A DNA stretch of 64,000 nucleotides, taken from NCBI RefSeq assembly GCF_000516985.1, contig NW_006917098.1, positions 186,001-250,000 on the forward strand, read 5' to 3'. Both the position numbers and the translations under genes were made by a program. Below the pieces are notes generated by a model. The model ran no database searches. It was not told the origin of the DNA and saw only the letters and a list, made by a program, of their open reading frames with translations. Each line of letters starts with the position of its first letter. The stretch's first letter is position 1. Shown here piece after piece: positions 12,265-23,528 of the stretch. This stretch comes from Pestalotiopsis fici W106-1 (Eukaryota; Ascomycota; Sordariomycetes; Amphisphaeriales; Sporocadaceae).

Positions 12265-14197
12265 AAGAGCTGAAAGTCTCCAACACGCTTCAAATGGGGC
12301 TTCAAGGGCAGGACTTGGACCAGGAAAATTGCTGGTCGAGCTATAAATCTGAGAATACAGTACTGGGCTGGCTAATAGGCCCCCGAGTTGGTTATGAGCT
12401 GAGTTTGGTCATGTGTGGAAAAATTCAGCGAGAGGTGGTAAATCTGATCTTTTGGGTTGAAACTTCGTGATCCATAAGACGGACAAGGCATGTTGGGGGT
12501 GTTCCGTTGTTTCTGAGTACGAGTTTTGGGAGGAATTCTCCAACTGCGAAAGGTTTAAGCGGATGTTGATCCCAGCTGGACACGAAATATTGAAGATTCT
12601 TCTTCCGATGATGATGATTGAGGTAGGTCATGGCGAGAGGAAGAGATAGCGGTGTAGACACGATTATGGGGCTCCCAAATATCTGTTGGGGGAAGTTTCG
12701 GTCTCGTGAGGCTGAGATGTGGAGGATGAAATCGACGAACACGGGGGCTGTGTTCCGCCTGGCGTGCCGCAAATTGCTTTCTTTTTATCTCCCAATATCG
12801 GGGCGAGATCTTGTTGATTCTTTTTTTTTTCTTTCCCCTCTCCTCCCCTCCCCCCAGGCGACCGACGGACTGGGGTTTCAAATGGCCAAGAACACGAGCA
12901 GCCACAGGGCGCCGTCCAAAGCGATATTTCTGAGACGGGCTTCGGGTGGCTCGGGGAGGGGCTCGAGGGGGTTGCCAATGATGTATTGATTTTCTATCTT
13001 TTAGGATTCTCTTTGTGTTTTCCCCCTCTCGTTCTTCTTTAGTGGGGACTCTGGTCACGGGACCTTTGTTTTTCTCCTCGGCTTTTACTCTTCCTGTCAT
13101 GCTAGCGAAAAACCTCTTGATCTTCTTTGCAGAGTATTTGACTCTTATGAATTGACATGATTGGGCGCGTATACGCAAGAAAGACAGAATCAAGAACAGC
13201 AAATGCGACAATCGCCGACCATGGCACGTGGACCGTGTTGTACATGAGGCCCTGATGAAAGCTGAAGCCCCCCAGTCTCTTGGTAAACAATGACGAAGTT
13301 CGGCAAGACGGCTTGCTTTCTTCTTCTAGGGCCACGGCTTCGTAACCGAAAATAGTAGGCGCGGGTAGGTAAAAATTGCTGCCCATCTTTTTAACAATTT
13401 TTCCATTATTTCGACGGCTCAAACGGGTGGTTGCAGATCATCATCAATCCGCGTATGAAACATTGCCTGTTATCTGAAGAGATGTGCTGCAATCGGAATG
13501 CCGTTGGGGGACCCTGTTTCTCTTCCTTTCGGCCATAAGGTGAGCTGGATAAGCCGTTTTAATGATTTTTTCTTCTTGCCGTTCGGTTGTCAAAGCTTTT
13601 CACACGAGATTTTTCCTCCCCCCCTGCGCCAACTACCGCTGCTTGTGCAAATAGCTTTTTTTTTTTTCCCTCCTCCCCTCAATATGGCAGCAGAAGCAGT
13701 TTCGTCACAGGCGTGCTGGGGAGGAGGCTTTATCCGACAGGAACCTGGTCAACAACGTGGCAACCTGGTTCAATATTTCTGAGCTATGGCTCACTAATAT
13801 CGCCGATGATGGGTCAAGCTGAGGATGGCCGACAATGAGAGGGGAGGCTCTCAACAAGAGCTGTGCTCAGTCGTCGGGTATAGATATCATGGCTGGAAGG
13901 GCTCCGTTGCTGAGATGGGGAAAGAGAGAAGATCAGAAAATAGCAAGACAGTCTCGACTATATCATCTGCTTGCCCGCCACTGTTATCAACAAAATATAC
14001 TCATAATCGAGAAGCAGTATCTTGGTTCTTTGCGCATCTTTCCACCCCCTTCAAAGATCTTGACGAGAAAAAGCAAAAGAAACCGTTTCTCTTACAAGTA
14101 GTAAAGTTCGCGATTGCATCAAAAGCACAACAGCAGCACAACGAACCACAACCGTTTCATCCGATCAATCAATCAACCAATCGGCCAGCCCACCACC
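12265..14197. other. spacer between cysteine-rich genes 1 and 2
   Basis: No gene was recognised. The interval holds the 3' flank of member 1 and the promoter and leader of member 2. It contains homopolymer T and C/T runs (about 12820-12860 and 13650-13680). Open frames on either strand begin at non-ATG codons or are low-complexity. Confidence 0.5.
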
Positions 14198-14566
14198 ATG
14201 TGTACAGAAACGACCTACACTCTACCTTGCGAGCACGTAGTCACACGAATGACATACTGCTCGAATGCGACGTCGAGTTCCAAGCACTCGTCTTCGTCCT
14301 CGTCCTCGTCCCGCAAGCACAAGAAACCATGCAAAAGGCTCGAGCGCATGTCGGTCGGTCACGCCCCTCCAACCGAGTCTGGCCGGGCGGCCAAGTGTCC
14401 CTTGTCACCGTGCCCGTTTGAGAAGAAAAACGGCCTGTGGAATTGCTGCTGGTGCGGCAAAGAATGGAACACCACCGGGAGGTGTTGTTGTATCATGATT
14501 ACCAACCAGCAAGAATACCGGTGCGACCACATCTGTTGTGAGACATGCGAGGCTGCTGTCGAGTAA
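14198..14566 (+). CDS. cysteine-rich putative zinc-binding protein, tandem family member 2
   Basis: A single-exon frame for 122 residues, unrecognised family, paralogous to the genes at 11701 and 16210. The ATG at 14198 lies in a strong context (CCACCATG) and gives the shared Met-Cys start. Cys2, Cys11-x-His13 and Cys21 form the N-terminal part; a Ser-rich linker with basic residues follows (about 25-44). The C-terminal module has Cys67-x4-Cys72, Trp81, Cys83-Cys84-x-Cys86, Cys96, then Cys109-x-His111-x2-Cys114-x2-Cys117. No signal peptide or membrane segment is seen. It is the most compact copy and best shows the core. Zinc binding is inferred from the Cys/His pattern only. The 3' flank is purine-rich (about 14574-14640). 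Confidence 0.8.
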   Translation: MCTETTYTLPCEHVVTRMTYCSNATSSSKHSSSSSSSSRKHKKPCKRLERMSVGHAPPTESGRAAKCPLSPCPFEKKNGLWNCCWCGKEWNTTGRCCCIMITNQQEYRCDHICCETCEAAVE

Positions 14567-16080
14567 TGAGGCAAGGTGTAGAGAGTGAGAAAGAGAGCAA
14601 ATACATGGGAAGAAAGTTAGAGAGAGAGAAAGATAGACCGGGCCAAAGTGTGAGAGGGTGAAAGATCAAAGAGATGGCGGTGAAGCACAGAGCGACCAAC
14701 TAGCTGGTGCCAATCAACGTTGGGCGTTATCACAATTGATAGAGGTTTTGCAGATGGGCGATTCGATGCCTGACTGCGGAACACATGGAAAGCGATAAAT
14801 TGCCTTCCTCGGGCGATCTTTGATGTTGTACATTAGAGTGGTTTATGGCGTTTCAGTAAGCAGATCTCGCTTGAGTGCCTGCATAAAGAATTTTGTGCCA
14901 AAGAACGTCAGAGCGTCTTTCATTTCATTTTCAATGTAACTAAATGTGACTACCGCAATCAGAGAGTCCCTTGTACCGAGATGAGCTGAAATCGCTGTGC
15001 TACTACCTGTGGCGAAGTACTGACCCAGATGGACACAGGTGCCCAGTCTGTGGCGTCGAGGTTCGCTATGGATTAGGCCTTCAATTCGCAGGGTGTGTAG
15101 TATCGACTCCATAGAGGCAGGGGCAAGGCTGACACGGAGGCACCAATGAGCAGAGATGAAAGCCACAGAACTGGAATTATTGGATATAAAAGACAAGTGA
15201 ATGGCGTACATCAAAGAACTAGGCACGGGACGTACCGGTACTGAACATAATGCCACACGGATCTAACCGAGAAAAGTTGATGCAAGCAAATCTGGCCAAC
15301 GGGGAGTTCCTAGATGTAGAGGAGGTAGAGATACTCTCCCGTACGTACGAAAAGGAGGAAAAAAGCAAAATCATCCCTGGCGCACGGTACTGATGGGGAT
15401 GCAGCAAGGACATCCCCGGGCATTTCTGCGCTGAAGACTTGGCTGAGTGTCTTGCAGGGTTTCCGATGACCGGGTGGATGGGTATGAAGCCTTAAAAGCA
15501 ATGCCGGACCACACTATGACCGCATAACTCCCCTGGGGCCCGGCAACTCTCCTGAGTCCCGATTGCTACCGTAGATCGATCTCGCGGCGCACAATAGGAT
15601 CGGGCCAAAAGTGGTGTCGTGCAGCAGACACACAACCAGGGCCTGCCGGCCTATCCACCTGGCTTAGCTACTACTACCTGGTGTCAGGCTTCCAGAGCAG
15701 CTGGTGGACGCCATCATTGGACCGGATGCGATAGGGACCAAAGTACGGTGACCTTGTCGGAACCTCTAGAGTGACACATGACTTTGAATACCCGAAGAAA
15801 GAGGCGGTACAAGGGACTTTTGACGACATATTCGATGGTAGTGCATGTGTATTTCTGTCCACTCACAGCCCATGCAGCTGAACTCACATCTCCTGGGCTA
15901 TAGCAGTCGGCGTCCTAGTCTAGAACGGACTGCATTGCAGCCTGTGGACACGGACAGCTGGCATGGATGGACAAGTGATCGGTGCGAAGAAGAAAATTCT
16001 TGCCCGAAACAGCAGGCCAGGCACAGTCGACAGTGAGAATCGACATGATTCTCGTTTGTGTGAGCTATCAGACATCGATG
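14567..16080. other. spacer between cysteine-rich genes 2 and 3
   Basis: No gene was recognised in this 1.5 kb interval. Short open frames on the minus strand (about 14843-15500) show no domain and no coding-like composition. The right end carries the promoter of member 3. Confidence 0.5.
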
Positions 16081-16087
16081 TATAAAA
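16081..16087 (+). promoter_or_regulatory. candidate TATA box of cysteine-rich gene 3
   Basis: TATAAAA lies 129 bp upstream of the ATG at 16210 on the same strand, a usual distance for a fungal core promoter with a short leader. Confidence 0.6.
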
Positions 16088-16209
16088 GACCAAGAGTCGT
16101 GGTCCATCATAATGGCATCAAGAGCACAGCCCAGGCCATTTCTTCGCAAAATATTAGAGTCCGTCATACTTATATTCGTGTCGTCGCATTTACCAAGTCG
16201 ATCTTCATC

Positions 16210-16853
16210 ATGTGCCACGGCCACCCGCACTATCATGAGTGTCAGCACACTTCAGTCAAGTGGCTTTACTGTCCAGAAGCCGGCTTTGACCTAGAGACAG
16301 GTTATGAAACGCCTTGTTCAAATCCGATATACTCGGCACCCCAGCCATCAACTCTATCATGCCCACTCCAGAATTGCCACTACAAGACCCTGAGAGGCAG
16401 TTGGACATGCTGTCGGTGTGGCTATGATTCCAACACGCAAGGCTGGTGTGATGGCCAAGTTGAGGACGCAGGCGGATACCACCTCTCGGGCTACCCGGAA
16501 CCGACTGTACAGACATGTGGCCATGGCTGCTGTAGCAAATGCATTGGAAACGGTAGGAGATCATCACTTTTCTATGTTTGAGAATGTAGATTAACCAAAA
16601 GATGACAGGATCGTCATCGTCAATCTCAAGCCCTGAGCCGACTTTTGCAGTTCGCAAAGGCAAGCACCGGAGCAGACGGAACCACGATTATGATTATCGG
16701 ACGAATGTGTCGGGAACAGAGACTTCTTCCACCTGTTCCCCAGGCGCTGAGATGGTTACTTTCAGTTCAGACGTTGCATACGCAAAGAAGTCGAAGTCAT
16801 CAAACCGGGAAAAGAAGGATTCTCGACGCAGTCGGATGACAGTGTATGCATAG
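16210..16853 (+). CDS. cysteine-rich putative zinc-binding protein, tandem family member 3 (two exons)
   Basis: Proposed exons 16210-16552 and 16609-16853 encode 195 residues. The 56-nt intron has GTAGGA at its 5' end, a TTAAC branch-like site and a GACAG acceptor, and the frame continues across it. Without splicing the protein stops nine codons past the junction. The core matches members 1 and 2: Met-Cys2, Cys11-x-His13, Cys21, Pro-Cys36, Cys51-x4-Cys56, Trp65, Cys67-Cys68-x-Cys70, Cys80, Cys103-x-His105-x2-Cys108-x2-Cys111. The segment before the last Cys/His group is longer (22 residues against 11-12). The second exon adds a Ser-, Arg- and Lys-rich tail absent from the paralogues, possibly nuclear-targeting or nucleic-acid binding (inference). 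No signal peptide. Function unknown. Confidence 0.75.
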
Positions 16854-19800
16854 ACTGCCGGTAGCAGGCAGCATTTGAAGCCGCGGTATTTTGTTGTTTC
16901 ACGTGTTATTTTGGAGATCCAGACTCCAACGCGTTGGACTCCGTGGGCCTCCTTGATAGAGCTCATTAGTTTGCTCATGTCGAGGTATTGATGAATATAG
17001 CACTGTAATTGCTGAAGCTTTGCAGACTAAAGCACCTGTGTGGAATACACTTGATCAAACGCGATCAAATGGCGTTTCCCGCTTGTGCACCTGTTCGAAT
17101 GTTACGTGTGAGGTCTTGACAGAGTTGTGCTTGTGTGACTTGAACCCTGCGGGCTCGCGGCGATACACAACACAGAGAGCACGGAGGCGGTATCGAATTG
17201 AACACCGCAAAGCCCTCCCTTCGTCTGATTGTAGTGGAACGAACCGGGAGGACAATTGTCAAACGTCCGATTCCAAGAATCAGGTTCCGTGGTTTCGGCG
17301 GGATGCTGTGCCCTTAGCACGGCGCCGAACACGGCCGGATCGGCAATGCTGAATCACTGCTGGTTGCCGTTGGATCGTGCGTCAGATCGATTGGATCTCG
17401 GGTGTCACGAAACCCAGATCGTGCTTGTTCATTCTGCAGTCGACCGAGGGTGCCTTGCGCATGGAGCCAGAGAAACCAAAGCAAGCGAGCCCACGTACGT
17501 TTACGTGGAAGAGTCCATGCAACATCAGGTCTGACACAATGCGACCAGATCTCGCGGGCCAATATCCTGGCCGTATGGTAGAATCCTCGTAAAGATCTAC
17601 TGGCTCAGGACGCCATACTGTGGCGTAACAAAGGCCAGCATGTGGGTTAAATCAAACGAAATCTGCATACATCAATGTTGTATGTAGCCAGTGCTGTGAA
17701 CGCACTGCAGACACTTGGGACATTCTCAAGAAAGAATTGTCTGCGTTATCCTACGATGCGTTGTACCAAATCAGGATTATCTTAGGACCCTCCCGTTTGG
17801 CTCTGCCACGTGCTAAACCCTGCCACACAATGCACTGAGGTAACAGTGCATACAGGGGCTGCGAGATTTTAGACGAGTCTGGCCATCGCATCTAACGTGA
17901 TCCAGGATACACAGACTTCAGATGCTAGTGGCTCTTGACAGTGAGCACCCAGTACAGAGTACGCAGCAGTCTGTTGATTATGTTCCAAATGCTGGTGCTG
18001 TGAGCAGACGTTGTCTCCAAATCAGCTTGGACAGGTGATGCTAGTATCTGCCATGGTTGTTCCGGAAGCCGTAGGCAGCGATGGCCCAACGGATTAAACT
18101 GTGTCGATCACCAGACTTGGTTACCATCCAGGCAAGCAACCAGGCGAGGTGGAAGCTGGTGTTTGATTCTGCTACAAAAAGTTGACTGGTTGGTTCATAG
18201 TAGGCACACTTGGCAACTTGGCTTTGCTTATGAAGCGCTTTGGTAAAGGTGGTGTGGGTGCTCAGTGCTGGAGATACCGATCACCATTGGCGGATGCGCA
18301 CGTTGACGCTCGAGGCGATAAGTGACAGGTGCTGGCGCGAATACAATCCTCGGCTTACTGGCAGGCTGGCATGCTGGTAGAAACTGAAAAGGATACCTGC
18401 ACCACCAGACCATGTCAACCACTCTTGTCTGGCACGAGTACTGCCTACTTCATTGCATGTCAACTTGGTCAAAGTTGCCAACCAATTGGATTGTGTTGTC
18501 GCTGCTGTTGATTGGCATTGCATTCTGGATGCCGAGGTAATACCTGAGAATGAGCGGAGCTGGACCTCAGCCAGGCTAAGCTCGCGACTACAAGAGAGTC
18601 GTAGTGATGATGTTAATACTGGACACTCAGAATCAGACCAAACCACAGCCAACGAGGCCTGGCCATCTCTAATGAAGTTGCTATTCCCTTACCCCCTGCC
18701 TCATGACGTCGAACAAGATGATCACGAGAAAATTTTCTCCCACATTGACCATCAGAAATCCAATCCAACCCGACCCCCCGGTGTGTTTCAGCGCGATGAA
18801 CGAGAAAGCCGTTGATGACAAAGGGTAGCGCAATGGCCTACACAGTAGATTGAGCCAGACTAAAGAAGGGAAAAAGAAAAAAAAAATAGGTCCCCTTACG
18901 TACCCAACATGGAGTTGAAAAGGGCACCGAAGAAGGAGTCCCGGCGGTCGGTCAAAGTGGGAATTTCTGGAAAGGGGAACGGGAAATTTCTCCACCTGTA
19001 CGAAATGATAATCATCTAGGGTAGCGCGCGGTCAACCCGTCATCGTGAGTCCAAATAGGAAAGAGGTGTGGCGGAATTAGACATGGCATGGCAGTGATAG
19101 CCAGTCGCCAGTAGTACCAGACATGAATAGTCTTATTGCTAGGTAGTAAGTGTCGTGGTGTACACTGTCATGGGTTACAAAACACTGGGCAATCGATTAG
19201 TGGTTGTCCGGGTATAATCGACTTTGACATCGCGTTTCGATCCGTCGCTGGACTCTGATGCTGCATCTTGACCACATGGCATCAGATGAACTGGCAGTGG
19301 ACCTAGTAGCAGGTAGTCGATGCCCAGCATCTTTTTGGTGCGAGAGGAGGGAGGGAGGGGTGATGGGGAGAGGAAGGGATCTGCCTTCCTCCTGCAAGAT
19401 GCCTGATGGGGTCGCATTGGAGGATCCTGCGGCGTGCGCTTGCCATGTGGCAGAAAGCACGCTAAACGCATTTGGGGGAGCGCCATTCATGGTTGAACTT
19501 TCTTGAGCGGTTCGATTAGTGCTCATTGCCGGACGCGTTAGCAGATTTAGGTGCTTCATGGCAGTTCATCCCCGCCAAAACCCCGTTTTCGCAAGTGATT
19601 TCCAGGTACCCTCATTGAAGCTTGCGGGCTGGCAGGTACCTGTATCACATTCAAGGTTAACCATTACAGCACATCAAAATAGGCGCGCCCCGAGACAGAA
19701 GCATGTTGCGTAAGATCGACCGACGGTATGTATATGAGCCTTGAACTTTGCAAGAAAAGCATGTAAACAAGAAGATACGTGTCAATTTCTCTTACCCTCC

Positions 19801-20560
19801 TTTCAAGGCAGACGAGTTGGCAAATATCTTTTCCCAAATACTTCCCACACTTATAAGACAAACTCATTTCAGCACTTGATGAATAATTCTCAAAAGACGG
19901 GAGTATCCCGGCTGTGAATAGGGGGGGTCACCCATCAAGAATTGGACAGTGGACACAGCAATGTGCACAGTAGTGCGGTGTGCCCACCTGGAAGTTGCAA
20001 CGCCAGGCCCTACCCATTCAGTCTTATGCCGATCCACTCGCGACCGCTACAAAACTCGAGCGGTGGCGGTTTGCTCCATTTGGCAGTGGGCTCATGGGCG
20101 CAGGGCCGCTGGGGTTTCGTTGGCGCGATGGAGCCTCTGGGGACAGACTTTGAGGGATGATGGATGTAAACTTGTTATCAGTACCTAGCACGCTACCTAG
20201 TAGCGCTTAGACATCCTCATAAGGCACAGCGTCCAAGAGTAAATGTACAGAGGCCCTCTTCTTGATCGAGCGTCAAACTTGACGAATTCGGACGAGGAGG
20301 AGGAAGAAAGATAGATACACTTTCATAGGCATTGGATGGAGGAGAAATGCAACAAGGTGATGCGCCATAAATATTGTTCTCTCTCTGTGTTTCGTAGTAG
20401 CATGCCGCTGGGACCCTGATCCGAACCTTGCGAATTGTAAGGTTCTTGTTGTGCCTAGGCCGAAGCAGCCCAGTCACATTGCATACAGGTACCTCGTTCA
20501 CGGTTCTCGAGCCCACCTCGAGCGGCTAAAGCAGTTTTAAACAAGAGTCGTCCGTCCGCC
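16854..20560. other. stretch without a recognisable gene
   Basis: About 3.7 kb with only short open frames in all six frames. I found no domain, no splice-supported gene model, no RNA gene and no notable repeat. A purine-rich G/A run lies near 19345-19380. Confidence 0.5.
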
Positions 20561-20579
20561 CATTCGTCGAGAGCTAGCC

Positions 20580-21159
20580 AGCCGTTAAGCCCCCTTCGTT
20601 GTCGCTGCCTCCTCCAGCTGCTCCGTTCAATCCCCGTACCATCTCGTTGTTCATCCTGCTGCTTTCCCACTCACACCACACGCAACACCACTCCTCTCCT
20701 CTTTCGACTCAAACCAGACCAGTTGAGGCCCGCCCAACTCCCGGCCCTCCCATTCTCTTTTCGTTTTCCCCAAAGATCATCGCAGCCAAAAGAGTCAAGA
20801 CGTTTGATTTGCCTTCTTCATCGACTACTTGGACAAGATTTCGCACCGGCAGTTTCAATTCCACGTGCCCGTGCCACCGTTACACCACATAGCTGCTGTG
20901 CCAAAAACCCAAGTTCTAAGAATTCCCCTCTCATCCTAGTCTACGGCGACGTCAGCTATCCCGAGCTATCTATTCGGCCATTCCACATAGCCCGACGAAC
21001 CAGCGCAAAAACATCATCCACTTACTTGACACCAACTTCCATCGTCGACTAGTCTGCTGCCGCAAGCAGTCACTCATCTGCTTTTTTTTTTCTTTCGTTT
21101 AGCAGTCTCCAATCCACAAGCACAAGACTTGCGTCTCGGATAAATTGTCTAGATCCAAA
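20580..21159 (+). promoter_or_regulatory. pyrimidine-rich leader region of the small protein gene at 21160
   Basis: The plus strand from about 20590 to 21110 is strongly C/T-rich (runs such as CTCCTCTCCTCTTTC), typical of fungal promoters and 5' untranslated leaders of well-expressed genes. It leads directly into the ATG at 21160. The transcription start was not located. Confidence 0.45.
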
Positions 21160-21757
21160 ATGCCTGCATCCTTGGACTCATCGCGCCCCATCATGGCCCC
21201 TTCGGTAGGTTTGGTCTGGTCTAATCCAATCCACCACCCATTATGAGGACTGTCCCGTGCTCTATGCTTTCTTTGCATCCCCATGCCCAATCTAATTGAC
21301 TGCCGAACCCCTGTTTTCTTCGTCACTTTGAACATTTCTCAAAGTTCTATACCTATTTCACATTACGCCAAATCGAATCGGTTTCCTAGCCTCTGAACAC
21401 TCGCACACCTCCTCGATCAAGACCCAGTCATCAAAGCTAATTCTATCTTCTTTCGCAATGAAGGCCCGAACTTCTGTCCGCTACAGCCAGTACAGCATGC
21501 AGGCTCCCTCGGTCGCCACGACGGACAGCGCCCACGCCGAAATCAGCAACATTGGAACCGGCCTGGAGCGCATGGAAAACAAGGCCCTCACCAAGCAGCG
21601 CGTCGAACTCTCCGAGGCCAAAACAGCCCATATGAGCAAACTGGCACTTGGTGCCAAGTTGGAGCGCGCCCTCGACCGTCGCATGACCAGCCAAGACGCC
21701 GTTATGCGGCCACGAAAAGCCAGTGTGTTGAACGAGAAGACTGCCGTACAGGCATAA
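21160..21757 (+). CDS. small basic protein of unknown function (two exons)
   Basis: Preferred model: exon 1 at 21160-21204 (15 codons, ATG in CCAAAATG context), a 259-nt intron with GTAGGT donor, a CTAAT branch site and a polypyrimidine run before the AG at 21462-21463, then exon 2 at 21464-21757; 112 residues. The alternative is a single exon starting at the ATG at 21458 (99 residues), which lies just before the proposed acceptor and would then be intronic. The protein is rich in Ser, Ala, Lys and Arg, with a predicted helical middle (about residues 50-90) and no membrane segment. It looks like a conserved hypothetical of filamentous ascomycetes, but I cannot name a family. Coding evidence is the open frame, composition and the leader. 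Confidence 0.6.
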
Positions 21758-22868
21758 ATATGCCAACTTGTCTTTTGAGCGCCTCTGGCCCACGCGGCCA
21801 AGTTTTGCAAGAACCCAGAGAATGCACCCATCAAAGAATTCGACTGTTTAGCGAGCGTGTACATAAATATCAACGACAAATCGCTGCGCCGCTTTGTCTC
21901 GTCTGCCGAGACTACAAATACGAGATACCACGGAAGACACTGCTTGTACCAGACATGCTATGCTGGTTGGAAGGATGACCGAGAGAGGAAGAGAGGAGAG
22001 AGCAAGAGTGACGAGAATGCCAAACGTTGACGCGAGCATGATGGCGAAGTTGTAGATTTTTGGTTCGCTCACGCATGCGATGAGTCCAAAATCATGACTG
22101 GTTTCTTTTGTTACGCACAGTATAAGGGAAAGGATAGTTCTGAGCCAAGAGCCATGGCAAATCCAGGACATGATAGAGCCTAGTTTCAAGCCGCGACTTT
22201 TCGGCGCGCACCTATCAGGTACAGCTCAGCCAGACACTTGAGAGAAGCGCATGTAGATTTGGAATGTCGTCTCAGAAATCGTACCATACCTATAGGAGTT
22301 ATCGTTATTTTCTCGAGATTGGAATGCACATACATAGTCTTTCAAGTCAATTCAAGATTTTGTTCAAGTGATTAGTGCCGTGTTACATTCTCGATTTGAG
22401 TCATTGATACTTGTCAGACCATGGTGGAGCATTTGAACCCAATTCCTAGAGCTTGATTTCAAAGTCAATTTGACTTTATGGTCGAGTTTGAAAGTCATCA
22501 AGCAGGAATCAAGGTCGGTTGTTAGTTGAAAATTCCATTAAGTAATCATTCAGGACGGGCAATAATGCCTTCTTGTTCTCCAGAAACGCCGATGTAAACT
22601 AAATGCATAACCGCAACCACGAGACACGATGGTATTTTTGTACAACTCCCATAACAGTTTGGTCATTCCCCTTCCATTTCGGTTGTGGCAAGGCCAGCAC
22701 ACTCCATGATTGGTGTACAGACAAGTCCACACGATGACTCGCGACCTGTCGTAGTGTCCATGGCCAGGATGCAAGTACAAAGCCGAGGACTTGACGCACT
22801 AGACGCCGGCCGCGTTACATGAGCCTGTCTCGCATATACTATCGCCACTTGTATATTATCTGCGCCTC
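21758..22868. other. convergent intergenic region
   Basis: About 1.1 kb between the small protein gene (plus) and Sec72 (minus), presumably both 3' ends. Nothing else was recognised. Confidence 0.5.
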
Positions 22869-23528
22869 TCACGAGCTCTTGGCGGCAAGCTTGGTCTTGA
22901 TATCAGACAGCAGCGTCTTGAGTTCAGCCTCCTCGCCCTCCATCTCGAGACCTCTCGATACCCAATCGCGGGCCTCGTCCAGTCTTCCCATCTCGTACAG
23001 GCAGCGACCGCGGCGCCACCAGGCCTTTGCATTGCCGACCCGCTTGGCTTCCACGCTGGCCTCGGCGTCGACGGCGCCCTCGGCCCAGCTTTGCAGGCCC
23101 ATGTGCGCCTGGGCGCGGTTGGCGTAGAGGCTGGCAATCTCCTCGCGGACGAGCTGCTGGGGTTCCCAGTAGGGCCGCTTGAGGGCCATGTCGATGCCGA
23201 GGCCGTAGAACTTGATGGCTTCGGCGTACTTTTGCTTGCGGTAGCAGTCGTTGCCCGAGTCGCGCAGCTTGGTGACCTGGGCGCTGCGCTTGGGGTTGAC
23301 GGGGATCGGGGGCGGAGGCGTCTGCGAAGGAGTCTCGAGAGTCAGCAGCGAGCGGTGCAGCGTGTTGAGTGCCGCCAGCTCGGCCTGCAGCGCCTTGTTG
23401 GATGCCAGCGAGGGCGCTGAGATGGCTTTGGTCTGAGGGTCGATCTGCAGCGGCAGGATCTCGATGATCTCGTCCACGGGCGGTAAGGCAGGCGCCGGTG
23501 CTTGGCGCATAGGTTGTTGTGCGTTCAT
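22869..23528 (-). CDS. SEC72: ER translocation complex subunit Sec72-like TPR protein
   Basis: A single-exon frame for 219 residues. In yeast, Sec72 is a cytosolic subunit of the Sec62/63 complex, which helps post-translational import of proteins into the ER by binding Hsp70 chaperones. The N-terminal ~80 residues are Pro/Ala-rich. The C-terminal part has tetratricopeptide-type helical repeats: RDSGNDCYRKQKYAEAIKFY, then SLYANRAQAHMGLQSWAEG, then a third helix pair with AWWRRGRCLYEMGRLDEA. The start chosen is the ATG at 23528, because the upstream continuation reads like leader sequence. Fungal Sec72 proteins are about this long. The TPR fold is clear; the exact name rests on architecture and similarity from memory. 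Confidence 0.8.
   Translation of the reverse strand: MNAQQPMRQAPAPALPPVDEIIEILPLQIDPQTKAISAPSLASNKALQAELAALNTLHRSLLTLETPSQTPPPPIPVNPKRSAQVTKLRDSGNDCYRKQKYAEAIKFYGLGIDMALKRPYWEPQQLVREEIASLYANRAQAHMGLQSWAEGAVDAEASVEAKRVGNAKAWWRRGRCLYEMGRLDEARDWVSRGLEMEGEEAELKTLLSDIKTKLAAKSS

Noticed and set aside
12555..13211. 218-codon minus-strand open frame
   Set aside because: Basic, low-complexity translation of T-rich and C/T-rich DNA. No domain, and it lies in the spacer between cysteine-rich genes.
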